64,000 bases of DNA from JBLHKS01 sp047620505. Its GTDB lineage: Bacteria > Verrucomicrobiota > Verrucomicrobiia > Verrucomicrobiales > DEV007. Below, piece after piece: positions 34,186 to 42,942 of this stretch (the first letter of the stretch is position 1; each line of letters begins with the position of its first letter). The stretch lies in the NCBI GenBank assembly GCA_047620505.1, contig JBLHKS010000006.1, positions 35,917 through 99,916 of the forward strand, given 5' to 3'. Position numbers and translations under genes: made by a program. Below the pieces are notes generated by a model. It was given only the letters and a program-made list of their open reading frames with translations, was not told the origin of the DNA and ran no database searches.

Positions 34186-34557
34186 CTATTCCTCGCGATT
34201 CCGCATAAAATCGGCAGTTTGAGCAAAGAATTGATCCAGCAGCGCTCGCGATTCGGCGGGCACGTCCGTTTCGTCCATCGCCGCGCTCATCAGCTCCAGC
34301 CAACGATCGCGTTCGGCTTCGCCGATGGAAAACGGCATGTGCCGCATTCGCAAACGCGGATGACCTCGCTCTTCGATATAGCGTTGAGATCCACCAATTC
34401 GGTAGATCATGAAATCGCGAAATCGCTTCTCTGCTCCTTCCCAATCGCTTTTCGGATAAAGCGGGCCAATCAGATCGTCTTGTCGAACTCGAGAGTAAAA
34501 AGCGGCGACGATTCTGGTAATTTCCGCTTCGCCGATTTCGTTTAGAATGATCTCCAC
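34186..34557 (-). CDS. Truncated haemoglobin (group II-like)
   Basis: This is 123 residues from a GTG at 34557, of normal length for a 2-over-2 globin. YRIGGSQRYIEERGHPRLRMRHMPFSI contains the GG turn, the conserved GHP and the proximal heme histidine H73 in RMRH. DRWLELMSAAMDE is the usual following helix. Such globins bind O2 or detoxify NO. The start lies 8 bp after the DUF1080 stop, suggesting cotranscription; whether they act together is unclear. Confidence 0.9.
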   Translation of the reverse strand: MEIILNEIGEAEITRIVAAFYSRVRQDDLIGPLYPKSDWEGAEKRFRDFMIYRIGGSQRYIEERGHPRLRMRHMPFSIGEAERDRWLELMSAAMDETDVPAESRALLDQFFAQTADFMRNREE

Positions 34558-34565
34558 GGTCCTAA

Positions 34566-35315
34566 CTACTTTTTCTTTTTGGCGGCTTCTTCGCGTCTTT
34601 TTATGATGCCTTCGAGCTTCTTCGCTTCGGCTTCGAGGACCTCAGGCGCGAGCTCTTCCGGCGTTACCGGCGCCTTGTCGAGTTCGTCCTTTTCCGTCAA
34701 TGCTCGCCAACGAAGGTTGCGATACCAGACCGGGTCGCCGTGATCCTGTAGACTGAGATTTGCGCCGCGCGCCTCGAGATTGCCGCCACGCTTCTTCAAC
34801 AATTCGACATGAAACGCGTATTCCTTATCAGCGTAGTCGAAATCGATGACCTTCTTGCCGTTCAACCAGTGCTGGACCACCGTTCCTTTGCACACGATCC
34901 GGCCTGAGTTCCATTCGCCAACCGAGTTAGTGGCGTCGTGACTTGGCTGCATACAAAAGTAGAGAGAAGCGGCGCTGGTTCGCGAGTTTTTGCCGTCAGG
35001 ATGTTTGCCGTTGTCCAGAATCTGATATTCGTACTGGGTAGGTCGATAGTAGATTCCGCTGTTGCTTCCTTCGGCGACTTTCCATTCGAAACGTAATTCA
35101 AAATCGTCTGGAACTTTCGCTTCGGTGTAGACAAGACTGCCGCCTTTTCCCTGGCGGCCGATTGATCCGTCTTCGCCGACGGACCAGTTTCCACCGTGTT
35201 TCCAGCCTGTCAGATCTTTGCCGTTAAACAAAGTGGTGAAGCCTGTTTCTTCAGCTGAGCCAGAAATGGCAAGCGCGCCGAAAACTGCGAATGTGAGAGC
35301 AATTCGTTTCATCAT
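34566..35315 (-). CDS. Secreted DUF1080 (3-keto-disaccharide hydrolase-like) protein
   Basis: From the double ATG at 35315/35312 this is about 249 residues with a signal peptide ending ISGSAEE. TTLFNGKDLTGWK and EGSNSGIYYRPTQYEYQILDN are the DUF1080 landmarks, a concanavalin-like jelly roll. Characterised members cleave 3-keto-glycosides made by Gfo/Idh-type dehydrogenases, and this genome segment encodes two Gfo/Idh proteins. The C-terminus is a charged lysine-rich helix. It precedes the truncated globin in a two-gene unit. Confidence 0.88.
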   Translation of the reverse strand: MMKRIALTFAVFGALAISGSAEETGFTTLFNGKDLTGWKHGGNWSVGEDGSIGRQGKGGSLVYTEAKVPDDFELRFEWKVAEGSNSGIYYRPTQYEYQILDNGKHPDGKNSRTSAASLYFCMQPSHDATNSVGEWNSGRIVCKGTVVQHWLNGKKVIDFDYADKEYAFHVELLKKRGGNLEARGANLSLQDHGDPVWYRNLRWRALTEKDELDKAPVTPEELAPEVLEAEAKKLEGIIKRREEAAKKKK

Positions 35316-35391
35316 GGGGCCTTCGATGCCCGAACGCGGGCCCAATGTCGAGCGCTGATTGCATTTCGATCCGAGTCCGTGTAGTTGCGGA

Positions 35392-36432
35392 ATGAGTTCA
35401 TTCGATCCAGCTACTTTTCCGCAGAGCGACGGCACATCGGTTCTTCGATACCGCGATGGTCTCTACGCAGTCGATCTCCTGGGAGCCGCGATCGTTGAAT
35501 TTGACTTCTTCAACTGGCTTGCCGCCCGGGAGTCGACAACGGAAGCCGAGATCTGCGAGCATTTCGGGTTCGCCGCCCGCCCAGTGGATGTGATGATCAC
35601 CCTCTTCGCCGCAAACGGCTACGTTGAGCGTCGCGGTGAGCAGCTGCTGGCAACTCAAACTGCTCGAGAATTCCTCGTCGAAGGCTCTCCCTGGTTCATG
35701 AAGCCGTATTACGATTCGCTATCGGATCGGCCGGTTTTAAAGGACTTCATCACCGTTTTGAAAACCGGAAAGCCTGCAAATTGGGGAAGCAGCGAATCTG
35801 AAAAGGAAGATTGGCACGACGCGATGGAGCGTGACGATTTTGCAGAAATGTTCACAGCTGCGATGGACTGCCGCGGCCTTTTGCTCGGGCAGGCACTCGC
35901 AAAAAAACTCGATTTGAGCGGCCGAACCCGCGTTCTCGATATTGGAGGGGGCTCAGGAATCTACGCGTGCGTGCTCGCTGAGTTGAATCCTGGTTTGAAG
36001 GCGACCGTTCTGGAAAAGGTGCCGGTCGATGGGATCGCGCGCAGGGCAATCGAGAAACGTGGATGCTCAGCCTCGGTTGACGTGGCGATCGCGGACATGT
36101 TCGTGGATCCGCTGCCGGATGCCGACGTTCACCTTTGGTCGAACGTGCTCCACGATTGGGACGTTCCAGAAGTCGAGCAGCTGCTGGCGCGCTCGGCCGA
36201 AGAATTGCCGCCTGGCGGCCTGATCGTGATTCACGAAGCGCTGATCAACCGCGAAAAAACCGGGCCGCTGGCTGAGGCCGAATATTCGGCGCTGCTGATG
36301 AACGTTACCCAGGGAAAGTGTTACTCGGTATCCGAGTACGAAAAAATCCTGATGGGCTTGGGCTTTGAACAGCCGACCCATCAGGATACGATTGCAGATC
36401 GAGGAGTAATGACAGCGGTGAAACGAGGTTGA
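35392..36432 (+). CDS. SAM-dependent O-methyltransferase (plant-type COMT/ASMT-like fold)
   Basis: This is 346 residues from ATG 35392. An N-terminal winged-helix dimerisation domain precedes a Rossmann domain with VLDIGGGSGIYACVLAEL (SAM loop at 183-189). The late motif SNVLHDWDVPEVEQLLARSAEELPPGGLIVIHEAL is typical of this O-methyltransferase family, with H and D of LHDWD near the usual catalytic histidine. The substrate is unknown. Two near palindrome copies (35638 and 36175) each encode EQLLA. Confidence 0.85.
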   Translation: MSSFDPATFPQSDGTSVLRYRDGLYAVDLLGAAIVEFDFFNWLAARESTTEAEICEHFGFAARPVDVMITLFAANGYVERRGEQLLATQTAREFLVEGSPWFMKPYYDSLSDRPVLKDFITVLKTGKPANWGSSESEKEDWHDAMERDDFAEMFTAAMDCRGLLLGQALAKKLDLSGRTRVLDIGGGSGIYACVLAELNPGLKATVLEKVPVDGIARRAIEKRGCSASVDVAIADMFVDPLPDADVHLWSNVLHDWDVPEVEQLLARSAEELPPGGLIVIHEALINREKTGPLAEAEYSALLMNVTQGKCYSVSEYEKILMGLGFEQPTHQDTIADRGVMTAVKRG

Positions 36433-36468
36433 TTCGCCGCACCTTTGTGCTGTCTCACTCGGATCAAT

Positions 36469-36482
36469 CCGAATAAATTCGG
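36469..36482. terminator. Small palindrome between convergent genes, possible weak terminator
   Basis: CCGAATAAATTCGG lies between the methyltransferase stop and the AP2-protein stop, followed on the plus strand by CTTAATTTT. The stem is short, so this is tentative. Confidence 0.3.
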
Positions 36483-36483
36483 C

Positions 36484-37083
36484 TTAATTTTCAGCCTTCT
36501 CGCGCTCTTTAAGAATGGTCTTGCGCCATGCGACAGCTTTCTTGAGTGCGTCGTCGTAACCGAGTTTGTCGACCGAGAACTTACGGTTGACTGGCTTGCC
36601 AAGGCTTTCGCGGACGGTCACCGTGATGACGCCGCGCTTCTTGCCGGAGCGGTTAGTATATTCGGTGTAGGAGCAACCGAGATGACCAGTGTTGGTCTTC
36701 GGAGTCCGATCGATTTTCCACAACGGCTTCGCAAGATGCGCCATGTCCTTCAGAAGACCATCGCGATGATCTTTGGCTGCTTTGAGCGCCTTGTTCTTGC
36801 CACCGTGAATGCGGTCGCTGAACAATTTCGTCCGGAGCTCTCCTCCGCGGCGAACATGAACTTGCCAGCCGTGAGTTTTGGTTGAGTCGATTCGCTTAAT
36901 GTTCTTAACCGAATCTTTGTTTCGCTGTCGGGTTGCAGGTGCAGTTGACGCTGCCCGTTTGCGGGTACTTTTTTTCTTGGCCACTTTGGTTGGTATTTTT
37001 GTTAGTTTAAGCTCAGACAACGTTTTGCCATCTGATGTTGTGCTCCCCTTCCATCTCAGATTTGATTTGTGAAGGTCACGCAT
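36484..37083 (-). CDS. AP2-domain DNA-binding protein
   Basis: ATG 37083 gives 199 residues, strongly basic. After a Lys/Arg-rich N-terminal tail, NIKRIDSTKTHGWQVHVRRGGELRTKLFSDRIHGGKNKALKAAKDHRDGL is a bacterial AP2 domain (about residues 60-110) with its WxV core and GGKxxALxxAxxxRD helix. A second weaker AP2-like unit follows (KKRGVITVTVRESLGKPVNRKF ... ALKKAVAWRKTI). Bacterial AP2 domains occur in homing endonucleases and as stand-alone DNA binders; no nuclease domain is visible. Its region is AT-richer than the surroundings and holds no palindrome copy. Confidence 0.8.
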   Translation of the reverse strand: MRDLHKSNLRWKGSTTSDGKTLSELKLTKIPTKVAKKKSTRKRAASTAPATRQRNKDSVKNIKRIDSTKTHGWQVHVRRGGELRTKLFSDRIHGGKNKALKAAKDHRDGLLKDMAHLAKPLWKIDRTPKTNTGHLGCSYTEYTNRSGKKRGVITVTVRESLGKPVNRKFSVDKLGYDDALKKAVAWRKTILKEREKAEN

Positions 37084-37372
37084 CAAGGGAGTCTGAGTTA
37101 GATAGTTGGGCAGGAGCGTCGCGATTATCGGCGATAGTAATTTTTATTACAAGTGTTTTTTCCCACGACTTCGAGTTAATTGGTTAAGGAAAACTAACAA
37201 ACAAAAATATACTTTGATCGATCTGCATCGGTTAGTGCGATTGTGGGCCGTAGTTACCGCAGGTTTCGTCTCGGGAATAACTGTTCGGCGGAACAACCTG
37301 CTTAGACTGAGGCTGAAACGTATGCTCGGGTTTTGGCTTTTCTTCCCGAAATCTTGGGCGAAGGCTTAACAA
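37084..37372. other. AT-rich intergenic region
   Basis: These 289 bp, between the start of the AP2 gene and the pseudopilin-like gene, are notably AT-rich (for example 37138-37210). They may hold promoters for both. I see no clear -10/-35 pair, RNA gene or repeat. Confidence 0.4.
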
Positions 37373-37783
37373 TTGAGATTTTTGCGCCGAATAATAATCG
37401 TCCTTTTGGTGATCGTTTTGACTGGATCGGTCGCTTGGTTTCCTCTCCGGGAAATGCGTCGAGAAGCCAAGTTAAAGTCTGCTTTATTGGCTCTGCAGCG
37501 GGCGCTACAGGAATTTCACGTGGAGTATGAACACTACCCGAATCCCGAGTCTCTCAAGCTATCCGGAAATGAGCTTGCGGGGGTCCTTGCGCAGTTCAGT
37601 CCACCTGAAGAACCGCTGGTTAATCCATATTCAAATCAGCCCTTCTTAATTGAGCCGAATCCAGACCGAATTCTGTATCAGACTGATCCGGATTTTCTGA
37701 CATTTTCTCTCCAAGCCCTTCATTTTACCCGTGATGAAGTCTGGTTCGAGATTGACAGCTCAAGCCATCACTCGCTTGAGTAG
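37373..37783 (+). CDS. Small pseudopilin-like membrane-anchored protein
   Basis: This is 136 residues from a TTG at 37373; no ATG fits upstream of the hydrophobic segment. LRRIIIVLLVIVLTGSVAWF forms an N-terminal helix, followed by KLKSALLALQRALQEFHVEYEHYPNP, which resembles the helix-plus-YP pattern of GspG-type pseudopilins (ALQxYxxDxGxYP), and VNPYSNQPF. It lacks the classic G-F-T-x-x-E prepilin site, so assignment is loose. It ends 2 bp before the FAD oxidoreductase gene. It lies in the AT-richer patch. Confidence 0.5.
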   Translation: MRFLRRIIIVLLVIVLTGSVAWFPLREMRREAKLKSALLALQRALQEFHVEYEHYPNPESLKLSGNELAGVLAQFSPPEEPLVNPYSNQPFLIEPNPDRILYQTDPDFLTFSLQALHFTRDEVWFEIDSSSHHSLE

Positions 37784-37785
37784 GC

Positions 37786-40089
37786 ATGCGATTCTTATTT
37801 CTAGTTTTCGGCCTGGGTCTTCTGGCGACTCCTGCTTTTTCTCAGACAGTTTTCGTCGAGGCTGAAGCTTTCGAGAGCCACGGCGGCTGGAAGGTCGACA
37901 CTCAGTTCATCGAGATAATGGGCTCGCCCTATTTGAATGCGCATGGCCTTGGCAAACCAGTCGACGATGCTTCGACCACTGTGAAGTTCGTCGAGCCTGG
38001 AACCTACAAAGTGTGGGCGCGGACCAAAGATTGGGTCGCTCATTGGGATGCCCCTGGCACTCCCGGAAGGTTTCGGCTCTTGGTCAACGGAACGGCGGTG
38101 AAAACCGAATTCGGGACCGAAGGCGCAGACTGGCACTGGCAATCGGGTGGCGAAATCGAAATTCCGGAAGCGGGCGACGTCGAACTTCGCCTTCACGATC
38201 TAACCGGATTCAACGGTCGCTGTGACGCGATCGTTTTCAGCAAAGAAGACGGATTCGAGCCCGACAATTCGAGCGAAATCCTGCCAGCCTGGCGTCGGCA
38301 GCTGCTGGGACTGCCGAAGGATCCGGTGGACGCCGGCGACTTCGACATCGTGTTCATCGGCGGTGGCTACGCTGGCTCCTGCGGCGCGATTTCAGCCGCG
38401 CGAATGGGCTTGAAAGTCGCGCTGATTCAGAATCGCAACGTGCTCGGAGGAAACGGCAGCAGCGAAGTTAGGGTCTGGGCGATGGGCAACACGCCGGGCG
38501 GGCTCTATCCGGTTGGCGACATTATTCGCGAATTCGAAGACGACGCAAAATCGTCGCCCGGTTTCTACGACGAATTCGGCGATGAAAAAAAGGAGACGAT
38601 CGCCCTGGCGGAGAAAAACCTGACGTTGTTCCTCGGACATCACGCTTATGATGTTGAGATGAAGGGGAAGCAGATCGAAGCCGTTCTTGCGCTTGAAACC
38701 AGCACTGGCGCGATTCGCCGATTTCGCGCCCCGTTCTTCTGCGACTCGACGGGCCACGGCTACATCGGAATGAAGGCTGGCGCGGATCGGACCCAGATTC
38801 CGAAGGGGCGAATGGGCATGAGCAACATGTGGCGTTGGGAAAATGCGGACGATCCGCAAACGTTTCCTGAAACGCCCTGGGCGCTGGAGTTGAAAGAAGG
38901 CGAATTCCCTTATCCTCAGAAATTTCACGCTCAGTGGTTCTGGGAAAGCGGTTTCGACAAAGATCCGCTCAACGATCTGGAATCGATTCGCGATTGGAAC
39001 TTGCGAGCGAATTTTGGCGCGTTCCACGCGATGAAAAATGAAGGTGCCTACGCGCGTTATGACAAAACTGGCGGCGACCACAAGAATGCTCGTTTACTCT
39101 GGATGGCCTATATCGGAGGGACTCGCGAAACCCAGCAGCTGCTGGGTGACGTGATTCTGTCCAAGGAAGACGTCGCCAACAATCGCGAGTTTGACGACGC
39201 CTGCGTTCTCACCACCTGGTCGATCGATCTTCACTATCCGCAGGAGCGCTACATCGGTAACTACGAAGAGAATCCGTTTATTTCCCGCGCCGATCACAAT
39301 CGAGATATCAAGATTCAACGCAACGTTGGCTACCCGGTTCCCTATCGTTGTTTCTATTCGCGCAACATCGAAAACCTCTTCATGGCTGGGCGAAATGTTA
39401 GCGTGACTCACGAAGCATTGGGCACGGTCCGCGTGATGAAAACCTGCGGAATGATGGGAGTTGTCGTTGGCAAAGCAGCGGCCATCGCGATCGAAAACGA
39501 CTGCAGTCCGCGCTACGTTTATCAGAGCTACCTTCCGCAGCTGATCGAACTTCTGGAGCTACCCGGAAATGTGAGACGCGAGTCGCTCGAAGCGGATTTT
39601 GCAGTCGATACGAGTTTGCCGGAGTTCGTTGCGCTGTCGCCAGCCGAAGCAGCTGGTGGCGTGGATCCAAAGTCGCTTCCCGGAATCGTGATCGACGACA
39701 AAGATGCCAAAACCAGCGGAGGCTGGACTTCAGGTGCCGGTCTGAAGGGGTTCATCGGCACAAACTACATCTACGCAGGCCGTGATAAGAAAGGGGCTGC
39801 GGCGCGATTTGATTTCAAAATCGAGAAGGCCGGAACCTACGATGTTCGGATCGCGTTCCAGATTCATGAAAACCGCTCATCCAACACCTTGGTTAAAGTC
39901 GAATCTGGTGGCGAAACGCTGGACGAACAGCGCGTGAATCAGAAAGTCGCGCCGCCGCTTCCCAAGGGCTTTCTCTCACTCGGCAAATTTGAATTCGTCG
40001 CAGGTCAATCAGCCTCGGTCACGATTTTTACTAAAGACGCTGACGGAAACGTTCATGCTGATGCGATCCAAGTCGTTCCGGTCGAATAA
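37786..40089 (+). CDS. Secreted FAD-dependent oxidoreductase with golvesin/xanthan-lyase-like modules
   Basis: This is 767 residues with a signal peptide at 1-19. Residues about 20-150 form a carbohydrate-binding-like domain (FVEAEAFESHGGWKVD, KVWARTKDWV). The FAD_oxidored domain begins at about 180 (DFDIVFIGGGYAGSCGAISAARMG) with NVLGGNGSSEVRVWAMG. The C-terminus is a golvesin-like domain (DDKDAKTSGGWTS ... AGTYDVRIAF). This architecture is widespread in PVC bacteria near glycan-degradation genes; the substrate is unknown. A near palindrome copy at 38296 encodes RQLLG and a perfect one at 39133 encodes TQQLLG. Confidence 0.87.
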   Translation: MRFLFLVFGLGLLATPAFSQTVFVEAEAFESHGGWKVDTQFIEIMGSPYLNAHGLGKPVDDASTTVKFVEPGTYKVWARTKDWVAHWDAPGTPGRFRLLVNGTAVKTEFGTEGADWHWQSGGEIEIPEAGDVELRLHDLTGFNGRCDAIVFSKEDGFEPDNSSEILPAWRRQLLGLPKDPVDAGDFDIVFIGGGYAGSCGAISAARMGLKVALIQNRNVLGGNGSSEVRVWAMGNTPGGLYPVGDIIREFEDDAKSSPGFYDEFGDEKKETIALAEKNLTLFLGHHAYDVEMKGKQIEAVLALETSTGAIRRFRAPFFCDSTGHGYIGMKAGADRTQIPKGRMGMSNMWRWENADDPQTFPETPWALELKEGEFPYPQKFHAQWFWESGFDKDPLNDLESIRDWNLRANFGAFHAMKNEGAYARYDKTGGDHKNARLLWMAYIGGTRETQQLLGDVILSKEDVANNREFDDACVLTTWSIDLHYPQERYIGNYEENPFISRADHNRDIKIQRNVGYPVPYRCFYSRNIENLFMAGRNVSVTHEALGTVRVMKTCGMMGVVVGKAAAIAIENDCSPRYVYQSYLPQLIELLELPGNVRRESLEADFAVDTSLPEFVALSPAEAAGGVDPKSLPGIVIDDKDAKTSGGWTSGAGLKGFIGTNYIYAGRDKKGAAARFDFKIEKAGTYDVRIAFQIHENRSSNTLVKVESGGETLDEQRVNQKVAPPLPKGFLSLGKFEFVAGQSASVTIFTKDADGNVHADAIQVVPVE

Positions 40090-40269
40090 TCGAGGATTTG
40101 CGCTTGGCCGACATTTCATGCGCGCTATTTCCAACAGGACCCGCCATTCGAATATCTTCACGATCTCGAAGCTGATCCTGACCAACTCACCAACTTTGCT
40201 GACAATTCAGAGTAGGGCTGAAAGCTGTGGGCCCCGCTCCGCAGCATTTTATCGCTTGGGCTGACGAGA

Positions 40270-41004
40270 TTACTCCTTCATTGGAAACGCCTCGCCCATG
40301 AGCCACTTTCGAATCATCTCATCATCGAGAATTTTTCCAATAACTCGGTATTTTGAATGCGCCAGCGGGTTGCGCCCATCGATTGGCTCCGCAGTGACCG
40401 AAAAGGGAGGCTTGTAGTATGACGAATGGATAAGCGCGTGATTCTCTCCGTCGTTCACAACAAAACCCGTATGTGTATCGAGCCCGACGATGTAAATTCC
40501 GGGTCCTGACTTTTCGAGATACGCAGCGACGTCTTCAATCGGCTTATCGTAGATGATCTTAATCGTTTCTGGATCGGCCACAGTTTTGATGATCCGTTGC
40601 GAAGCTTGCTGCGCGAGTTTCACGCGTTCCAGGTTCATTCCGGCGTCGCGAAGGCATGTCGTTACGAAATAACCACAGGCGATCTGGCCTTCGCCCGGTG
40701 TCTGGCTCACTCCGTTGAAATCCCACTCTGTTCCGTACCAAGCTGGAAGAATCCGGGTGAGGAGCGTGCTCGTAAGCTTTTTGCGGACTTCCTCAATCAC
40801 CTCGGCTCTTTTCGCCCCGCTCGGCACCATCTGATAATTTTTCCGGAATTCGTCTCGCGAATCCAGCAGCTGCTGGAGCGTTTCGGAGTAATTCGCCTGT
40901 TTTTCCTCAATTTCCGAGTCTTCTAAATCCGAGCGAAATTGAATCTGGCCAGAAGCGGCGAAAACAGGGATGAGCGCGATCAAGCTGGGGAGAACGAATT
41001 TCAT
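40270..41004 (-). CDS. Secreted hypothetical protein, possible papain-like cysteine hydrolase
   Basis: This is 244 residues with a signal peptide at 1-20. GQIACGYFVTTCLRDAG (Cys near residue 110) followed by GLDTHTGFVVNDGENHALIHSS (His) recalls the Cys-His order of NlpC/P60-type or related papain-fold peptidases, but this is only a pattern resemblance. LQQLLDSRDEF near the N-terminus holds the perfect palindrome copy at 40864. About 180 bp separate it from the convergent FAD oxidoreductase gene. Confidence 0.6.
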   Translation of the reverse strand: MKFVLPSLIALIPVFAASGQIQFRSDLEDSEIEEKQANYSETLQQLLDSRDEFRKNYQMVPSGAKRAEVIEEVRKKLTSTLLTRILPAWYGTEWDFNGVSQTPGEGQIACGYFVTTCLRDAGMNLERVKLAQQASQRIIKTVADPETIKIIYDKPIEDVAAYLEKSGPGIYIVGLDTHTGFVVNDGENHALIHSSYYKPPFSVTAEPIDGRNPLAHSKYRVIGKILDDEMIRKWLMGEAFPMKE

Positions 41005-41036
41005 TAGTAGAATACAGCCCGTTCCGTTCCGCTCTT

Positions 41037-41882
41037 TCAGTCGATTCCAAGCAGGCTGAGTCCGTCCCGATGAATCATCGCTTCGATCTCTTCTTCATTC
41101 AGCCGCGGCAAGGCAGTTCCTTCCAGCATTGAATTCAGATCGCGGAGTCCGTTCACTGTTCCGTTGACGGTTGTGAATGGGTAGTCGGTCCCGAAAAGGA
41201 GTTTGTCCCAGACGCCGTATTCCTGGACCAACATGAGGCTTTGATAGAGCTGAAAAGGTCGATAGTAGAGAGCGCTGATATCGGCAAAAACGTTAGGGTG
41301 CTTGCGGATCGTGACCACGCATTCGCCTTCGTAAGGATGGCCGAGATGCGCGAGTACGAACTTCACGTCTGGGTATCGGAGCGCGACCGGTTCGATCAGG
41401 CGCGGCAGCGTGCATTCGAGCGGAGCTTGGGCGACGAAAGTCGTTCCCTTGTGCATGAGAACGGGCAAGCCATGCTTCTGGCAGTAGCGCCAGAGCGGCT
41501 CAAGGCGTTCGTCGTCGACTTTGAAACCCGCGTACATCGGCAGAAGTTTCACGCCGACGAGGCCGAGTTCTTCGTGGCCAACCTCAAGTTCGCGCTCCCA
41601 ACCGTCTTGAGTCGGATCGACCGATAGAAATCCCCGCAACCGATCAGGATCCTGCGCAACAAATTCGGAAACGTAGCGATCATCGACCCAAACGCCTGCC
41701 AGCTTGGCTTTTCCTCCGAAAACGACGGTCTTCGTGTCCTCCGGTGCTGCTGCCCGGTAAGCCGCGTAATCGACGGTGAGATCAACTTCAGCGCCGGCCT
41801 TCGCGCCTGAAGCCTGACGGATAAAGTCAGCTGTGAAGTCGTTCGGGAAATTCCAAGCGTGGCTGTGAATGTCGACAATCAT
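41037..41882 (-). CDS. Amidohydrolase-2 family metal-dependent hydrolase
   Basis: This is 281 residues starting MIVDIHSHAWNF, with the HxH metal pair of the amidohydrolase superfamily. Further ligands are in PVLMHKGTTF, FVLAHLGHPYEGE and LLFGTDYPF (aspartate). This TIM-barrel family includes decarboxylases and lactonases such as 2-pyrone-4,6-dicarboxylate hydrolase. It is divergent from a Gfo/Idh oxidoreductase gene 46 bp away, consistent with sugar or aromatic acid metabolism. It contains no palindrome copy. Confidence 0.85.
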   Translation of the reverse strand: MIVDIHSHAWNFPNDFTADFIRQASGAKAGAEVDLTVDYAAYRAAAPEDTKTVVFGGKAKLAGVWVDDRYVSEFVAQDPDRLRGFLSVDPTQDGWERELEVGHEELGLVGVKLLPMYAGFKVDDERLEPLWRYCQKHGLPVLMHKGTTFVAQAPLECTLPRLIEPVALRYPDVKFVLAHLGHPYEGECVVTIRKHPNVFADISALYYRPFQLYQSLMLVQEYGVWDKLLFGTDYPFTTVNGTVNGLRDLNSMLEGTALPRLNEEEIEAMIHRDGLSLLGID

Positions 41883-41928
41883 GATGAACCCAGCTTGAGA
41901 ACTGCTGCGCCCGCGCGCAAGCTCGAAG

Positions 41929-42942
41929 ATGCATCGAGTTCTTATTATTGGCGTCGGCTCAATCGGCGAACGACATCTGCGCTGTTTCCAACAAGCCGGG
42001 CGTTGCGATCTGGCATTTTGTGAGCCGCTCGAATCTCGCCGACTCGAAGTCGCTGAGCGCTACGGAATCAAGCACGCCTACGCTAGCCTGGATGAAGCGT
42101 TGAACGACCGGGATTTCGACGCTGCTGTAATCGCTGCGCCGGCTCCTGCGCACATTTCGGTCGCGACGAGGCTCGCCAAACTCGGTCAGCAGCTGCTGAT
42201 CGAAAAGCCGCTCAGCATCTCGATGGAAGGCGTCGATGACCTCGCGCGAATCGTCCGCGAAAAGTCGCTCACCGTCGCTGTCGGCTACATGCATCGCGCG
42301 CATCCAGGAGTGATGAAGCTCAACGCGGCGATTCGCGATGGTTGTCTGGGAACGCTGCGCCAACTTCGAGTGGTGACCGGTCAGCCGTTGGCGGTTTTCC
42401 GGCCGGCGTATCGTGAAATCTATTTCGCTGATCACGCAAAGGGCGGGGGAGCACTTCAGGATTTCCTAACACACCACTACAACGTGGGTGAACTTATTGC
42501 CGGGCCGATTGATCGAATCATGACCGATATCGCGCATTTAGGGTTGGAGGGCGTCGAAGTCGAAGACACGGTGCACAGTATGACGCGTCAGGGGAATGTT
42601 TTAGGCATGTATTCCTGCAACTGCTATCAGCACCCAAATGAAGTAATTTATACAGTTGTTGGCGAAGCAGGAACGGCGCGGATCGAGTATGCGAAGAAGC
42701 GCATTTCATGGATGGACGAGCTGAATGGCGAGTGGACTCACGAAAGTTTTGAGGTTCCTGACATTGATACAATTTACATCCGACAGAACGTGGCTTTTCT
42801 GGATGCGATCGAGGGAAAAGGCGAGGTGTTCTGCGATCTCGACGCCGCAAGCCAGACTCTTCGAGTGAATCTGGCTTCTATGCAGAGCGCGCGCGCTGGA
42901 ACCTGGGAATCAACTTCCGACTATTCGGCCAAGGCTGTGTGA
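41929..42942 (+). CDS. Gfo/Idh/MocA family oxidoreductase
   Basis: This is 337 residues from ATG 41929. VLIIGVGSIGERHLRCF is the Rossmann NAD(P)-binding start and LIEKPLS the conserved EKP motif. GGALQDFLTHHYN is the second-domain substrate-site region. It probably oxidises or epimerises a sugar or inositol derivative in the cytosol, as there is no signal peptide. The 3' end overlaps the histidine kinase gene by 22 bp. LGQQLLIEKP contains a perfect palindrome copy at 42187, directly before the EKP motif. Confidence 0.9.
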   Translation: MHRVLIIGVGSIGERHLRCFQQAGRCDLAFCEPLESRRLEVAERYGIKHAYASLDEALNDRDFDAAVIAAPAPAHISVATRLAKLGQQLLIEKPLSISMEGVDDLARIVREKSLTVAVGYMHRAHPGVMKLNAAIRDGCLGTLRQLRVVTGQPLAVFRPAYREIYFADHAKGGGALQDFLTHHYNVGELIAGPIDRIMTDIAHLGLEGVEVEDTVHSMTRQGNVLGMYSCNCYQHPNEVIYTVVGEAGTARIEYAKKRISWMDELNGEWTHESFEVPDIDTIYIRQNVAFLDAIEGKGEVFCDLDAASQTLRVNLASMQSARAGTWESTSDYSAKAV

